NCBI GenBank assembly: GCA_964384675.1
Contig: CAYLNK010000067.1
Location: 1 to 22,926 of the forward strand
Reading direction: 5' to 3'
Length of the DNA: 22,926 bases
Source: CAYLNK01 sp964384675
GTDB lineage: Bacteria; Acidobacteriota; Thermoanaerobaculia; UBA5066
The notes below the pieces were generated by a model. The model had not been told where the DNA came from, did no database searches, and worked only from the letters and a program-made list of their open reading frames with translations. This document shows, one piece after another, positions 1 through 7,659 of this stretch (its first letter is position 1; each line of letters begins with the position of its first letter). The translations under genes were made by a program, and so were the position numbers.

Positions 1-1154
1 CGCGGGCGCGGCTCTGCCGGCTCGTCGACGCGGAGGGGGAGGCGCTGGACGACGCGCTGGTCCTGCCGTTCCGGGCGCCGCGCTCCGCGACCGGCGAGGA
101 GGTCGTGGAGCTCTTCTGCCACGGCTCGCCGGCGATCGTGGCCGCGCTGGTGGCGGCAGCGCAGGCAGCCGGTGCGCGCCTCGCCGCGCCCGGAGAGTTC
201 ACCCGCCGGGCGCTCCTTCACGGAAAGCTCGACCTGGCGGCCGCCGAGGGGATCGAGCGGCTCGCCGCCGCCGAGAGCCGCGGGGCGGCCCGGAGGGCGC
301 TGGGCCTCGTGGACGGAGAGCTCTCCCGGCGGGTCAGCGTGGCGCGCGAGGCTTTGCTCGACGCCCTCGCGGAAGTCGAGGCCGGGCTCGACTTCCCCGA
401 GGACGTCGAGCTCGCGCTGCCGGTTTCCCGGGTGGAGGACGTGGCCGCGGAGCTGGCGGACCTGGCGCGGCGGGGCCGGGGCCTCGAGGCCGGCGCCCGG
501 GTCCCGACGGTTGCCATCGTCGGCCCGCCCAACGCCGGGAAGTCGACCCTCTTCAATGCTCTCGTCGGGAGCGATCGAGCCATCGTGACGGCGATTCCGG
601 GCACGACCCGGGACGCGGTCTCGGAGGAGATCGAGCTCGGCGGCGAGCGGGTCCGGCTCGTCGACACGGCCGGGCTCCGGGAGACGGAAGACGAGGTGGA
701 GCGGCACGGTGTGGCCGTGGCGCGCCGGGTGGCCGCCGGCGCGGACCTCGCGCTGGTCGTGGAGGACGGCGGCGCCGGTACGCCGGAGGCGACCGGACTC
801 CTCGTGCGGACGAAGGCCGACCTGCGCGGGCTCTCGACCGGGCTGAAGGACGGCGCCGCGGTGGTCAGCGCTCCTTCGGGCGCGGGGATCGGGGAGGTCA
901 GGGCCGAGATCGTGCGCCGCCTGCGGCTCGAGGAGCGTGGAGAAGGGCCGCTCCTCCTGGAGAGACACAGGAGCGCCGTCTCCCGGGCGGCGAAGGAGCT
1001 CGAGACGGGCCTCGCGGAGCTGGCCGCCGGCGGACCGGAGCTCCTGGCGGGAGGACTCCGGCGTGCGCTCGGGGCCCTCGGTGAGGTGACCGGCGAGACC
1101 GCCACCGAGGAGCTGCTGGACCGGATCTTCGCGCGGTTCTGCCTGGGGAAGTGA
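1..1154 (+). CDS. mnmE: tRNA uridine-5-carboxymethylaminomethyl modification GTPase MnmE (5' partial)
   Basis: MnmE works with MnmG to place the (carboxymethyl)aminomethyl group on wobble uridine-34 of some tRNAs. The reading frame is open from base 3, so the start codon lies outside the window. The visible part begins inside the N-terminal tetrahydrofolate-binding domain (motif ATGEEVVELFCHG near 90-126). It continues through the helical domain into the inserted G domain: G1 GPPNAGKST at 522-548, G2 GTTRD, G3 DTAGLRE from 663, and G4 TKAD at 810-821 in place of the usual NKxD. The protein ends in FCLGK, the family's C-terminal signature with its conserved cysteine. The stretch between G3 and G4 looks shorter than in E. 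coli MnmE. The TGA stop shares its last base with the mnmG ATG, which suggests translational coupling. Identity is very secure from motifs and neighbours. Confidence 0.96.
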   Translation, partial: RARLCRLVDAEGEALDDALVLPFRAPRSATGEEVVELFCHGSPAIVAALVAAAQAAGARLAAPGEFTRRALLHGKLDLAAAEGIERLAAAESRGAARRALGLVDGELSRRVSVAREALLDALAEVEAGLDFPEDVELALPVSRVEDVAAELADLARRGRGLEAGARVPTVAIVGPPNAGKSTLFNALVGSDRAIVTAIPGTTRDAVSEEIELGGERVRLVDTAGLRETEDEVERHGVAVARRVAAGADLALVVEDGGAGTPEATGLLVRTKADLRGLSTGLKDGAAVVSAPSGAGIGEVRAEIVRRLRLEERGEGPLLLERHRSAVSRAAKELETGLAELAAGGPELLAGGLRRALGALGEVTGETATEELLDRIFARFCLGK

Positions 1155-3040
1155 TGAGCGAGGAGTGGGGTGTCGTCGTCGTGGGCGGGGGGCACGCCGG
1201 GTGTGAGGCGGCGCTTGCAGCGGCTCGTCTCGGTGCGCGGACGCTCCTGGTCACGGGAGACCCTGGCTCGATCGGAAGGATGAGCTGCAATCCCGCGATC
1301 GGCGGCCTGGCGAAGGGACAGGTGGTCCGGGAGGTCGACGCCCTCGGCGGGGCGATGGCGCGTGTGGCAGACCGGACCGGGATCCAGTTCAAGGTGCTGA
1401 ACGGCTCCCGTGGCCCGGCGGTCCGGGGGTTGCGGTGCCAGTCGGACAAGGCGCGTTACGCAGGGGCGATGAGGGGTCTCGTGGAGCGAGCCGCCGGCGT
1501 GACGGTCGTCGAGGGCCTGGTGGCGGGACTGCGGCTCGAGCGCGGCCGGCTGTCGGGCCTCGTGCTGGCGGACGGCCGGGAGCTCCGGGGCCGTACCGCG
1601 GTGGTGACGACCGGGACCTTCCTCGGGGGGCTCCTCCACGTCGGGGCGGAAAAGAGCGCCGCGGGCCGCTGGGGCGAGCCCCCGGCGCGAGGCCTCTCCG
1701 ACGCGCTCCGGTCACTCGGCCTGCGCCTGGGACGGATGAAGACGGGCACCCCCCCGCGGGTCCAGAGCAATTCGATCGATCGATCGATAATGATGGCGTC
1801 TCCTGGTGACGCGCGGCCGACGGCCTTTTCGTTCCGGACCCGGGGTCGGCCGTTTCCCCAGCTTCCCCAGGGGCTCTGCTGGCTCACCTACACGCAGGAG
1901 GAAACCCACGATCTGATCAGAAGGAGCCTCGGGCGGTCCCCGCTCTACTCCGGAGAGATCGTCGGCCGCGGCCCGCGCTACTGCCCGTCGATCGAGGACA
2001 AGGTGGTGCGTTTTCCGGAGCGGGAGCGACACCAGATCTTCGTGGAGCCGGAGGGCCTCGACACCGATTGGATCTATCTGAACGGGCTCTCGATGTCGTT
2101 CCCGCCGGAGCTGCAGGAAGCGATCGTCCGGACGCTGCCCGGGTTGTCTGCGGCCGAGATCCTGCGGCCCGCCTACGCCGTCGAGTACGACATGGTGCAG
2201 CCGGACCAGCTCGACGACCGGCTCGCCGTGCGTGACGTTCCGGGCCTCTTCCTGGCGGGGCAGATCAACGGCACCTCGGGGTACGAGGAGGCCGCGGGCC
2301 AGGGCCTCGTCGCGGGGGTCAACGCCGCCCAGGAAGTCCTGGACCGGGACCCGTTGGTGCTGGGCCGGCACGAGGCGTACATCGGGGTGATGATCGACGA
2401 CCTCGTGACGCTCGGGACCGAGGAGCCGTACCGGCTCCTCACCTCCAGGGCGGAGCACCGCCTGCTCCTCGATGCGGACAGCGCCTACCGGCGGCTCACC
2501 CCCCGCGCTCTGGCGCTGGGGCTCCTCTCCCCGGCCGAGGCCGGACCGATCCTGGAGAGGGAAGCCCGCCTGACGGGGCTCCGGGAGCGGGCCGAGACCA
2601 CCGCGATCTGCCCGGACGCCGGAACGGTGGCGCGGCTCGCCGAAGAGGGTGTCGAGCTGCGCGAGCAGACGACCGTTGCCGGGCTGCTCCGGCGCCCGGA
2701 GGCCTGCATTGGCCCGTCCCTGGAGGCGGCGCTCGACGGGCTTTCCGAGCTCGCCCCCGAGGACCGGGAGCGCTTCGTTCACGAGCTCCGGTACGCCGGC
2801 TTCGTGAAGCGAGAGGCGGAAGCGGTCGCGCGTATGGCCCGGGAGACCGAGCGCCGGATCCCGGCCGGATTCGTCTACCGCGGGCTCCCGGGGCTCTCCG
2901 CGGAGGCGGTCGAGAAGCTGGAGAGGCACAGGCCGCGGACCCTCGGTCAGGCGGGGCGGATTCCGGGTGTCACGCCGGCCGCGATCACGCTCCTCCTGGC
3001 CCGGCTGGTGGCCGCGTCGCGGGGGGGCGCGGCGGCGTGA
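1154..3040 (+). CDS. mnmG: tRNA uridine-5-carboxymethylaminomethyl modification enzyme MnmG (GidA)
   Basis: This is the FAD-dependent partner of MnmE in tRNA wobble-uridine modification. At 628 residues it has the usual family length. The N-terminal Rossmann motif GGGHAGCEAA lies at residues 11-20, followed by MSCNPAIGGLAKGQVVRE and the Q-F-K-V-L-N-GSRGPAVR region typical of the family. Further on are PRYCPSIEDK, a second FAD-contact motif near GTSGYEEAAGQG, and the late TSRAEHRLLLD signature. I chose the ATG at 1154, which overlaps the mnmE stop as TGATG. A GTG one codon earlier (1151) is also in frame and cannot be excluded. A short (CGAT)4 run at 1773-1788 lies inside the coding region without breaking it. 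The 3' end overlaps the rsmG start by 4 bases (GTGA). Confidence 0.97.
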   Translation: MSEEWGVVVVGGGHAGCEAALAAARLGARTLLVTGDPGSIGRMSCNPAIGGLAKGQVVREVDALGGAMARVADRTGIQFKVLNGSRGPAVRGLRCQSDKARYAGAMRGLVERAAGVTVVEGLVAGLRLERGRLSGLVLADGRELRGRTAVVTTGTFLGGLLHVGAEKSAAGRWGEPPARGLSDALRSLGLRLGRMKTGTPPRVQSNSIDRSIMMASPGDARPTAFSFRTRGRPFPQLPQGLCWLTYTQEETHDLIRRSLGRSPLYSGEIVGRGPRYCPSIEDKVVRFPERERHQIFVEPEGLDTDWIYLNGLSMSFPPELQEAIVRTLPGLSAAEILRPAYAVEYDMVQPDQLDDRLAVRDVPGLFLAGQINGTSGYEEAAGQGLVAGVNAAQEVLDRDPLVLGRHEAYIGVMIDDLVTLGTEEPYRLLTSRAEHRLLLDADSAYRRLTPRALALGLLSPAEAGPILEREARLTGLRERAETTAICPDAGTVARLAEEGVELREQTTVAGLLRRPEACIGPSLEAALDGLSELAPEDRERFVHELRYAGFVKREAEAVARMARETERRIPAGFVYRGLPGLSAEAVEKLERHRPRTLGQAGRIPGVTPAAITLLLARLVAASRGGAAA

Positions 3041-3678
3041 CGCTCGCGGAGCAGGACCGGATCCGCCAGGGCCTCGAGGCGCTGGACCTCCGGGAGGCGC
3101 TTCCGGCGGTTTCCGCGCTCGGGGAGCTCCTCGGTCTCCTGCGAGAGGCGAATGCCCGGATCAACCTGGTTTCCCGCGCCACGATCGGCGGGCCAGACCT
3201 GGTGGACCGCCACCTCCTCGATTCGCTCCTCGGTCTTCGCCTCCTCCCTCCGGGGAAGGGAGCGCTGCTCGACATCGGCTCGGGAGGGGGCTTTCCGGCA
3301 CTGCCGCTCCTGATCGTCCGGAGGGATCTGACGGGGGCCTTGTTCGAGGCGACGGGGAAGAAGGCCCGGTTCCTCGAGGAGACTTCGCGAGCGCTCGGTT
3401 TGACGGTTGAAATCGTGAACGCTAGATTCCCGGGTTCCTTCCCGATGAACCGCTCCCCGCGCTTCGACGTCCTGACCACCCGCGCGGTCGCGGACGCCGG
3501 GGCTCTGGTCCGGGCGGCGCGCCCGCTCCTGCGCCCCGGTGCCCGGTCGCTCCTCTGGACCACGGAACCGCTGCTCCGGGAGATCCGCCGCCGGGACGGG
3601 GGAATCCACAAGATCGAATTTCACAGGGCCCCGGGGGCCGAGAGCCGTGGAATAGCGGTTCTGGAGAGTTCCACGTGA
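3037..3678 (+). CDS. rsmG: 16S rRNA (guanine-527-N7)-methyltransferase RsmG (GidB)
   Basis: RsmG methylates N7 of G527 in 16S rRNA using S-adenosylmethionine. The 213-residue product has the family layout. An N-terminal helical part contains NLVSRATI and the DRHLLDSL motif near residues 57-64. The SAM-binding loop DIGSGGGFP follows at 79-87, then an acidic strand end and KKARFLEE. The GTG start at 3037 overlaps the mnmG stop by 4 bases. The order mnmE-mnmG-rsmG-parA-parB is widely conserved near replication origins and supports the call. The last codons of this gene carry most of a parS site. The stop codon overlaps the parA start by 4 bases. Confidence 0.95.
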   Translation: MTLAEQDRIRQGLEALDLREALPAVSALGELLGLLREANARINLVSRATIGGPDLVDRHLLDSLLGLRLLPPGKGALLDIGSGGGFPALPLLIVRRDLTGALFEATGKKARFLEETSRALGLTVEIVNARFPGSFPMNRSPRFDVLTTRAVADAGALVRAARPLLRPGARSLLWTTEPLLREIRRRDGGIHKIEFHRAPGAESRGIAVLESST

Positions 3679-3682
3679 AACA
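3667..3682. promoter_or_regulatory. parS: parS centromere site (ParB-binding)
   Basis: The 16-mer AGTTCCACGTGAAACA matches the classical bacterial parS form TGTTCCACGTGAAACA at 15 of 16 positions; only the first base differs. The CACGTG core is centred on the rsmG/parA junction, and its GTG is the parA start codon. Chromosomal ParB loads at such sites and spreads to organise the origin region. The cognate parA and parB genes follow directly. I found no second full-length match elsewhere in the window by eye. Confidence 0.85.
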
Positions 3683-4502
3683 TTCCACAGGGGAGTCCAC
3701 CGCTTTTCCTCCCCGCGTCCTCGCGATCGCCAATCAGAAGGGCGGGGTCGGCAAGACGACGACGGCCATCAGCCTCGCCGCCGGCCTGGCGGTCCTCGAG
3801 AGAAAGGTGCTGCTGATCGACTTCGATCCGCAGGGCAATGCGACCGGCGGGCTCGGCGTCGACAAGGGATCCCTCCGCTCCACCGTCTACCCGTGGCTGC
3901 TCGCTCATGCGACCTACGAGGAGACCGTGATCGAGACCGATCTGCCGTTCCTGAAGCTCCTGCCGTCGAGCCGGGAGCTCGTCGGGGCCGAAGTCGAGCT
4001 CGTCGGCACGGAGCGGCGGGAGTTCCGGCTTGCCGAGCGGATCGAGCCGCTGCGCGACAGGTTCGACTTCATCCTGATCGACTGCCCGCCGTCCCTGGGT
4101 CTGCTCACCGTGAACGGGCTGACGGCGGCAGACGGCGTCCTCCTTCCGATCCAGTGCGAGTACTTCGCCCTCGAGGGGGTCTCCGAGCTCCTGGCCACGA
4201 TCGAGCGGGTCCAGGAAGCCCTGAACCCCCGGCTCGTCATCGGGGGGGTGATCGCCACGATGTGGGATGACCGGACGAACCTCTCCCGACAGGTCCTCGA
4301 GGACATCCGGCGTTTCTTCGGGGAGAAGACGTTCAAGAGCGCGGTCCCGAGAAACGTCCGGCTGAGCGAGGCCCCCTCGTTCGGCAAGCCGATCTTCCTG
4401 TACGACGTGAAGTCGCGCGGCGCCGAGGCGTACCTCTCGATCGCCCGCGAGCTCCTGGTCCGGACGGAGAAGCCCGAGCCGGTGGCGGCGGAGGAGCCGT
4501 GA
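3675..4502 (+). CDS. parA: Chromosome-partitioning ATPase ParA (Soj)
   Basis: ParA is a Walker-type ATPase that binds nucleoid DNA as an ATP dimer and moves ParB-parS complexes. The 275-residue protein has the deviant Walker A motif KGGVGKTTT at residues 22-30, Walker A' LIDFDPQGN at about 47-55, and Walker B with FILIDCPPSLG. Later regions (PIQCEYFALEG and VPRNVRLSEAPSFGKPI) are characteristic of chromosomal ParA. A start at GTG 3675 overlaps the rsmG stop by 4 bases and gives a short lead before the ATPase core. This start codon lies inside the parS palindrome, so ParB occupancy could affect read-through or expression here. That last point is inference. Confidence 0.96.
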   Translation: MKHSTGESTAFPPRVLAIANQKGGVGKTTTAISLAAGLAVLERKVLLIDFDPQGNATGGLGVDKGSLRSTVYPWLLAHATYEETVIETDLPFLKLLPSSRELVGAEVELVGTERREFRLAERIEPLRDRFDFILIDCPPSLGLLTVNGLTAADGVLLPIQCEYFALEGVSELLATIERVQEALNPRLVIGGVIATMWDDRTNLSRQVLEDIRRFFGEKTFKSAVPRNVRLSEAPSFGKPIFLYDVKSRGAEAYLSIARELLVRTEKPEPVAAEEP

Positions 4503-5380
4503 TGACGAAGCGACCGGTCCTGGGCCGCGGCCTGTCCGCCCTGATCCCCACCGCGCGATCGACGCCGGTGGCGCCGGCGAAGGAGGACGGCCTCCTCATG
4601 GTGGAGGTGGCCCGCCTGGAGCCCAACGACCAGCAGCCGCGCCGCCTCTTCGACGAGGCCGGCATCGCCGAGCTCGCGCAGTCGATCCGGTCGAGCGGGA
4701 TCCTTCAGCCGATCCTGGTCACCCGGGACGGGGACCACTTCCGGATCCTGGCGGGCGAGCGGCGCCTTCGCGCCGCCAAGCTCGCCGGCCTCGAGAAGGT
4801 CCCGGTCGTCGTCCGGGAGAAGCTCGAGGACGGAGACCGGCTGCTCCTGGCCCTCGTGGAGAACGTCCAGCGCCGTGACCTGACCGCCCTCGAGGAGGCG
4901 GAGGCGTACCGCCACCTGAAGGACGATTTCGGGATGACCCAGGACCAGATCGCCGAGCGTGTCGGCAAGGATCGGGCGACGGTCGCCAACGCGATCCGTC
5001 TCCTGAAGCTCCCCGAGCGGGTCCGACAAGCGGTCGAGGAAGGGCTCCTCTCCGCCGGTCACGCGCGGGCGCTCCTGGCGCTCCCGTCCGCGGACGACCA
5101 GGAGAAGCTGTGCCGCGAGGTGATCGAGAAGGGCCTGTCGGTCCGGCTCACCGAGAAGCGGATCCAGGAGCTCCTGGAAGGGGAGCCTCGCAAATCGGGT
5201 GGCCCGAAGCCGGCCGACCCCCATACCCGCGATGCCGAGGTCCGTCTCCAGCGTGTGCTGGGGACGAAGGTCGAGATCCACAGGAGGCGAAAGGGCGGCG
5301 AGATCCGGATCGTCTTCTATTCGGAGCCGGAGCTGATCGGCCTCTTCGAGCGGATCGTCGGCCACGGCGAGGAGATCTGA
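4502..5380 (+). CDS. parB: Chromosome-partitioning protein ParB (Spo0J), CTP-dependent DNA clamp
   Basis: ParB binds parS, hydrolyses CTP and spreads along DNA as a clamp that stimulates ParA. The 292-residue protein starts with the typical RPVLGRGLSALIP segment, which resembles the ParA-contacting N-termini of the family. The nucleotide-binding part contains LAGERRLRAAK with GERR at residues 85-88, and ENVQRRDL at 120-127. The helix-turn-helix that reads parS runs from about 146 to 166 (MTQDQIAERVGKDRATVANA). The C-terminal dimerisation domain follows a basic, proline-containing linker near 230-245. I chose the ATG at 4502, which overlaps the parA stop as TGATG; a GTG at 4499 is one codon upstream in frame. 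The nearest parS is about 0.8 kb upstream. Confidence 0.96.
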   Translation: MTKRPVLGRGLSALIPTARSTPVAPAKEDGLLMVEVARLEPNDQQPRRLFDEAGIAELAQSIRSSGILQPILVTRDGDHFRILAGERRLRAAKLAGLEKVPVVVREKLEDGDRLLLALVENVQRRDLTALEEAEAYRHLKDDFGMTQDQIAERVGKDRATVANAIRLLKLPERVRQAVEEGLLSAGHARALLALPSADDQEKLCREVIEKGLSVRLTEKRIQELLEGEPRKSGGPKPADPHTRDAEVRLQRVLGTKVEIHRRRKGGEIRIVFYSEPELIGLFERIVGHGEEI

Positions 5381-5381
5381 G

Positions 5382-5792
5382 GTGGCGCTCCTCTCGAAAG
5401 GAAAATCGACGGGTGTCCTGAACGGCTTCCTCGACAGAGGGGCACGGGTCGACGGGACCCTGACGTTCGACGACGTCTTCCGGATCGACGGGATCGTCAA
5501 GGGGACCATCCTCTCCGAGCACGAGCTCGTGATCGGGGACGGCGCCACCGTGGAGGGGGAGATCCGGGTCGGACGGCTGGCCGTCTCCGGGACGGTGCGC
5601 GGAGTGGTCCATGCACGCGAGCGGATAGAGATCCACGCGGGCGCCCGGATCTTCGCGGAGCTGCACACCCCGGCCCTCCTCGTCGAGGAGGGGGCCGTGA
5701 TCCAGGGGCCGGTCGAGACCGGCCCCTCTGCGGGAAAGAACGCGCCGCCCGAGAAGATCGGGGCCCCGGACGCGGCACCCCGCAAAGCCTGA
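5382..5792 (+). CDS. Bactofilin family cytoskeletal protein
   Basis: Bactofilins are small proteins that polymerise into filaments without nucleotide and scaffold processes such as cell-wall enzymes or, in myxobacteria, ParABS positioning. The 136-residue product shows the bactofilin core: NGFLDRGARVDGTLTFDDVFRIDG followed by short repeated beta-strand turns ending in small residues. These form the right-handed beta-helix (for example GTILSEHELVIGDGATVEGEI, and later GTVRGVV and GARIFAEL). Both ends are low-complexity tails. The GTG start at 5382 lies one base after the parB stop, so it is very probably cotranscribed with parAB. That position supports a role in origin anchoring or cell-shape control, but this is inference. 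No signal peptide or membrane segment is visible. Confidence 0.9.
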   Translation: MALLSKGKSTGVLNGFLDRGARVDGTLTFDDVFRIDGIVKGTILSEHELVIGDGATVEGEIRVGRLAVSGTVRGVVHARERIEIHAGARIFAELHTPALLVEEGAVIQGPVETGPSAGKNAPPEKIGAPDAAPRKA

Positions 5793-5811
5793 CGCAGGCG
5801 CCGGGCGGCGG

Positions 5812-6495
5812 TCAGCCTGCCGCTCGCGGCGCCCCCGGCGTTCCGTCGCGCTCCTCCAGGCAGTCAAACGCCGAACCGGTGAGGGCGTGGGCCACCGTCG
5901 TCTCCGCCCCCGCCGGGAGTCCGGCGGCGAGGGCCAGCTCGGCAAGGGCCTGGTCTCCCTCGGCGATCAGGCCGAGGTCGATGCCGACCTCCCGCTGCCG
6001 CGCCACCGGCGCCCCCACGAAGTTGAGGGGGCAGGCGGGGTGCACCAGCTTCTGCCCGCGTATCCACGGCAGCCCGAAGGTCCGGCAGGTGATCGGGCGC
6101 TCCTCGTAGATCCGGCACCGGCCCGAGGGGAGCTCCAGCATCGGGCACGCGGTGTCCGCCACCGTGGCGAAGTAGCGGTCATCCGCCTCCTCGGTCCGTT
6201 CGGGATCGAGGAGCCCGAGCGCGGGGTCGCCAGGGTAGTCCTCGCCCGTTCGCGCCACGATCCGTTCGGCTCTGGCCCGGATCTCCTGGCGGGTCTCCTC
6301 GGGCAAGCGCTCGAGCCCCGCGCGCACGACGAGCGCCTCCGCGAGAGAGATCTCGAAGAGCCCGACGCAACAGCCGAAACAGCCCCCCCGGCAGGCCAGC
6401 TCGCCTGGCGCCGTCCGTCCGGCCTGGTCGGACCACAGAGCGTCGGCGATCAGAAACCGCTTTTTCAACCGATCGATCAATTCAGCGTGCGCCAC
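5812..6495 (-). CDS. YkgJ-family cysteine-cluster protein (putative Zn/Fe-S binding)
   Basis: The 227-residue product carries the YkgJ/CxxCxxCC signature. C35, C39, C42 and C43 (CRGGCFGCC) form the first group, followed by C117, C127, C137 (PITCRTFGLP) and C155 (HPACPLNF). The eight cysteines are spaced as in this family, which is thought to bind zinc or an iron-sulfur cluster; its biochemical role is mostly unknown. I chose the GTG at 6495, preceded by GGGAG with a 9-base gap. The frame stays open further upstream, but that extension is arginine-rich and runs into the divergent atp promoter region, so I regard it as noncoding. It is convergent with the bactofilin gene (19 bp between stops) and divergent from the atp operon. 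Confidence 0.82.
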   Translation of the reverse strand: MAHAELIDRLKKRFLIADALWSDQAGRTAPGELACRGGCFGCCVGLFEISLAEALVVRAGLERLPEETRQEIRARAERIVARTGEDYPGDPALGLLDPERTEEADDRYFATVADTACPMLELPSGRCRIYEERPITCRTFGLPWIRGQKLVHPACPLNFVGAPVARQREVGIDLGLIAEGDQALAELALAAGLPAGAETTVAHALTGSAFDCLEERDGTPGAPRAAG

Positions 6496-6524
6496 ACGGA
6501 GATTCTCCCATCGACTCCTCGAAA

Positions 6525-6554
6525 TTGACCGGTCGCGCTCCGATGTGGCATAAA
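6525..6554 (+). promoter_or_regulatory. Predicted sigma-70-type promoter of the atp operon
   Basis: TTGACC at 6525-6530 (5 of 6 to the -35 consensus) and CATAAA at 6549-6554 (4 of 6 to -10) are separated by 18 bases. They lie in the 129-bp gap between the divergent YkgJ-family gene and the first atp gene. Transcription would begin near 6561 and leave a leader of about 64 bases. A good ribosome site (GGGAGAA, 6611-6617) precedes the first ATG. This is a motif-only prediction. Confidence 0.5.
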
Positions 6555-6624
6555 CCTCGGTCCCGCGGATCCCCTCGGCCTTGACCGCCCTGCCCGAACG
6601 CCAAGCCCGCGGGAGAACCAGACG

Positions 6625-7053
6625 ATGCAGCCACCCGACCTCTCTCTCCTCGTCATCGTGGGCCTCTTCTGGGCGACGTTCTTCGTCCTCAAGAAGAGCC
6701 TGTTCGGTCCGCTCGGCGCGATCCTCGCCGAGCGCGATGCCGCGCGCGACGCGGCCGCGTCGGCGCTGTCTGCCGCGCTCGAGCGCCAGCGCCGCGCGCT
6801 CGCCGAGCTCGACGCTCAAGTCATCGCCGCCCGCCGGGAGGCGATGGAGAAGCGCGAGGGGGCGAAGGGAGAGGCCGGCAAGCGCCGGGACGCCGTGCTC
6901 GACGCCGCCCGCGCCAGGGCCCAGGAATCGATGGCAGAAGCGCAGCGCCGGCTCGACGCCGACATCGCGGCCGCCCGCGCCGACCTCAAGACGAGCGTCT
7001 CCACGACCGCGGCGGAGATCGCCAGCCTCGCGCTCGGCCGGAAGGTCGCCTGA
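6625..7053 (+). CDS. atpF': ATP synthase F0 subunit b' (peripheral stalk)
   Basis: A 142-residue protein with one N-terminal membrane helix (about residues 7-24, LSLLVIVGLFWATFFVL). A long, highly charged Ala/Arg/Glu-rich coiled coil follows to the C-terminus, the layout of the ATP synthase b-type stalk subunit. A segment after the membrane helix (FGPLGAILAERDA) matches b/b' subunits. A second b-type gene follows directly, so this is best read as b' of a b/b' heterodimeric stalk, as known in phototrophs, alphaproteobacteria and some other phyla. Which of the two is formally b or b' cannot be settled from sequence alone. It starts at ATG 6625, 7 bases after GGGAGAA, and its stop overlaps the next ATG as TGATG. 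The genes for subunits a and c are not upstream. Confidence 0.85.
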   Translation: MQPPDLSLLVIVGLFWATFFVLKKSLFGPLGAILAERDAARDAAASALSAALERQRRALAELDAQVIAARREAMEKREGAKGEAGKRRDAVLDAARARAQESMAEAQRRLDADIAAARADLKTSVSTTAAEIASLALGRKVA

Positions 7054-7652
7054 TGCGCCTCGACGCCGGACTCCTCGGAGACGTCGCCCGCCTGCTCCTC
7101 GCTCCCGAGGGGGAAGGCCACGCAGGGGGCGAGGGCGGGGCCGCCAGGTTCCTGGGCCTCCCGATGGGGCTCTGGCAGGCCGTCAACCTCATCCTCTTCG
7201 TCGGCCTCCTCGTCTATCTCCTCCGGAAACCGCTCGTCGACTTCTTCGGTGAGCGGCGGCGCTCGGTCGAGGAGGCGCTCCGGAAAGCCGACGAGAGCCG
7301 CCGGCAGGCCGAGGCGCTCAGCCGCGAGGTCGAGGAGCGGCTACTCCACCTCGAGACCGAGGTCAAGGAGATCCGCGCCCAGGCCGTTCGCGAGGCCGAG
7401 CGGGAGAAGGACGCGCTCCTCGCGCAGGCCGAGGCCGACGCCGAGAAGGTCCTCGCGCGGGCGACCGCCGAGATCGACAGCCGCGTGCGCGCGGCCCGGA
7501 CGGAGCTCACCGCCTACGCGGGCGATCTCGCCGTGGACGCCGCCGCCGCGCTCCTGAAGAAGTCGGTCACCGCCGAGGACCAGCGGCGTCTCCTCGAGGA
7601 TGGCTTCGCGGCGATGGGGAAGATGCAGGCCGGCCGGGTGCCGGGCCGCTGA
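7053..7652 (+). CDS. atpF: ATP synthase F0 subunit b (peripheral stalk)
   Basis: The 199-residue product begins with a non-membrane extension of about 38 residues containing a Gly/Glu/His-rich stretch. A membrane helix follows (about 39-57, GLWQAVNLILFVGLLVYLL), then KPLVDFFGERRRSVEEALRKA and a long coiled coil rich in Glu, Arg and Ala. This is the typical b subunit arrangement, linking the membrane sector to the F1 head through subunit delta. The ATG at 7053 overlaps the previous stop, so the two stalk genes are likely translationally coupled and made in matched amounts. The C-terminal part (AADLLKK-like DAAAALLKKSV) is where b contacts delta in known structures. The next gene is atpH, as expected. 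Confidence 0.88.
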   Translation: MRLDAGLLGDVARLLLAPEGEGHAGGEGGAARFLGLPMGLWQAVNLILFVGLLVYLLRKPLVDFFGERRRSVEEALRKADESRRQAEALSREVEERLLHLETEVKEIRAQAVREAEREKDALLAQAEADAEKVLARATAEIDSRVRAARTELTAYAGDLAVDAAAALLKKSVTAEDQRRLLEDGFAAMGKMQAGRVPGR

Positions 7653-7659
7653 GGCGACG

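Noticed and set aside
1773..1788. (CGAT)4 tetranucleotide repeat in mnmG as a phase-variation switch
   Set aside because: Four units are too few for frequent slippage, and the gene is a housekeeping gene with an intact frame.
3681..3689. DnaA box (CATTCCACA)
   Set aside because: Only 6 of 9 bases match TTATCCACA, there is no cluster of boxes, and there is no AT-rich unwinding region nearby.
7600..7659. Upstream GTG (7600) as the atpH start
   Set aside because: It would add an arginine-rich lead overlapping atpF. The ATG at 7660 has a ribosome site and matches family N-termini.
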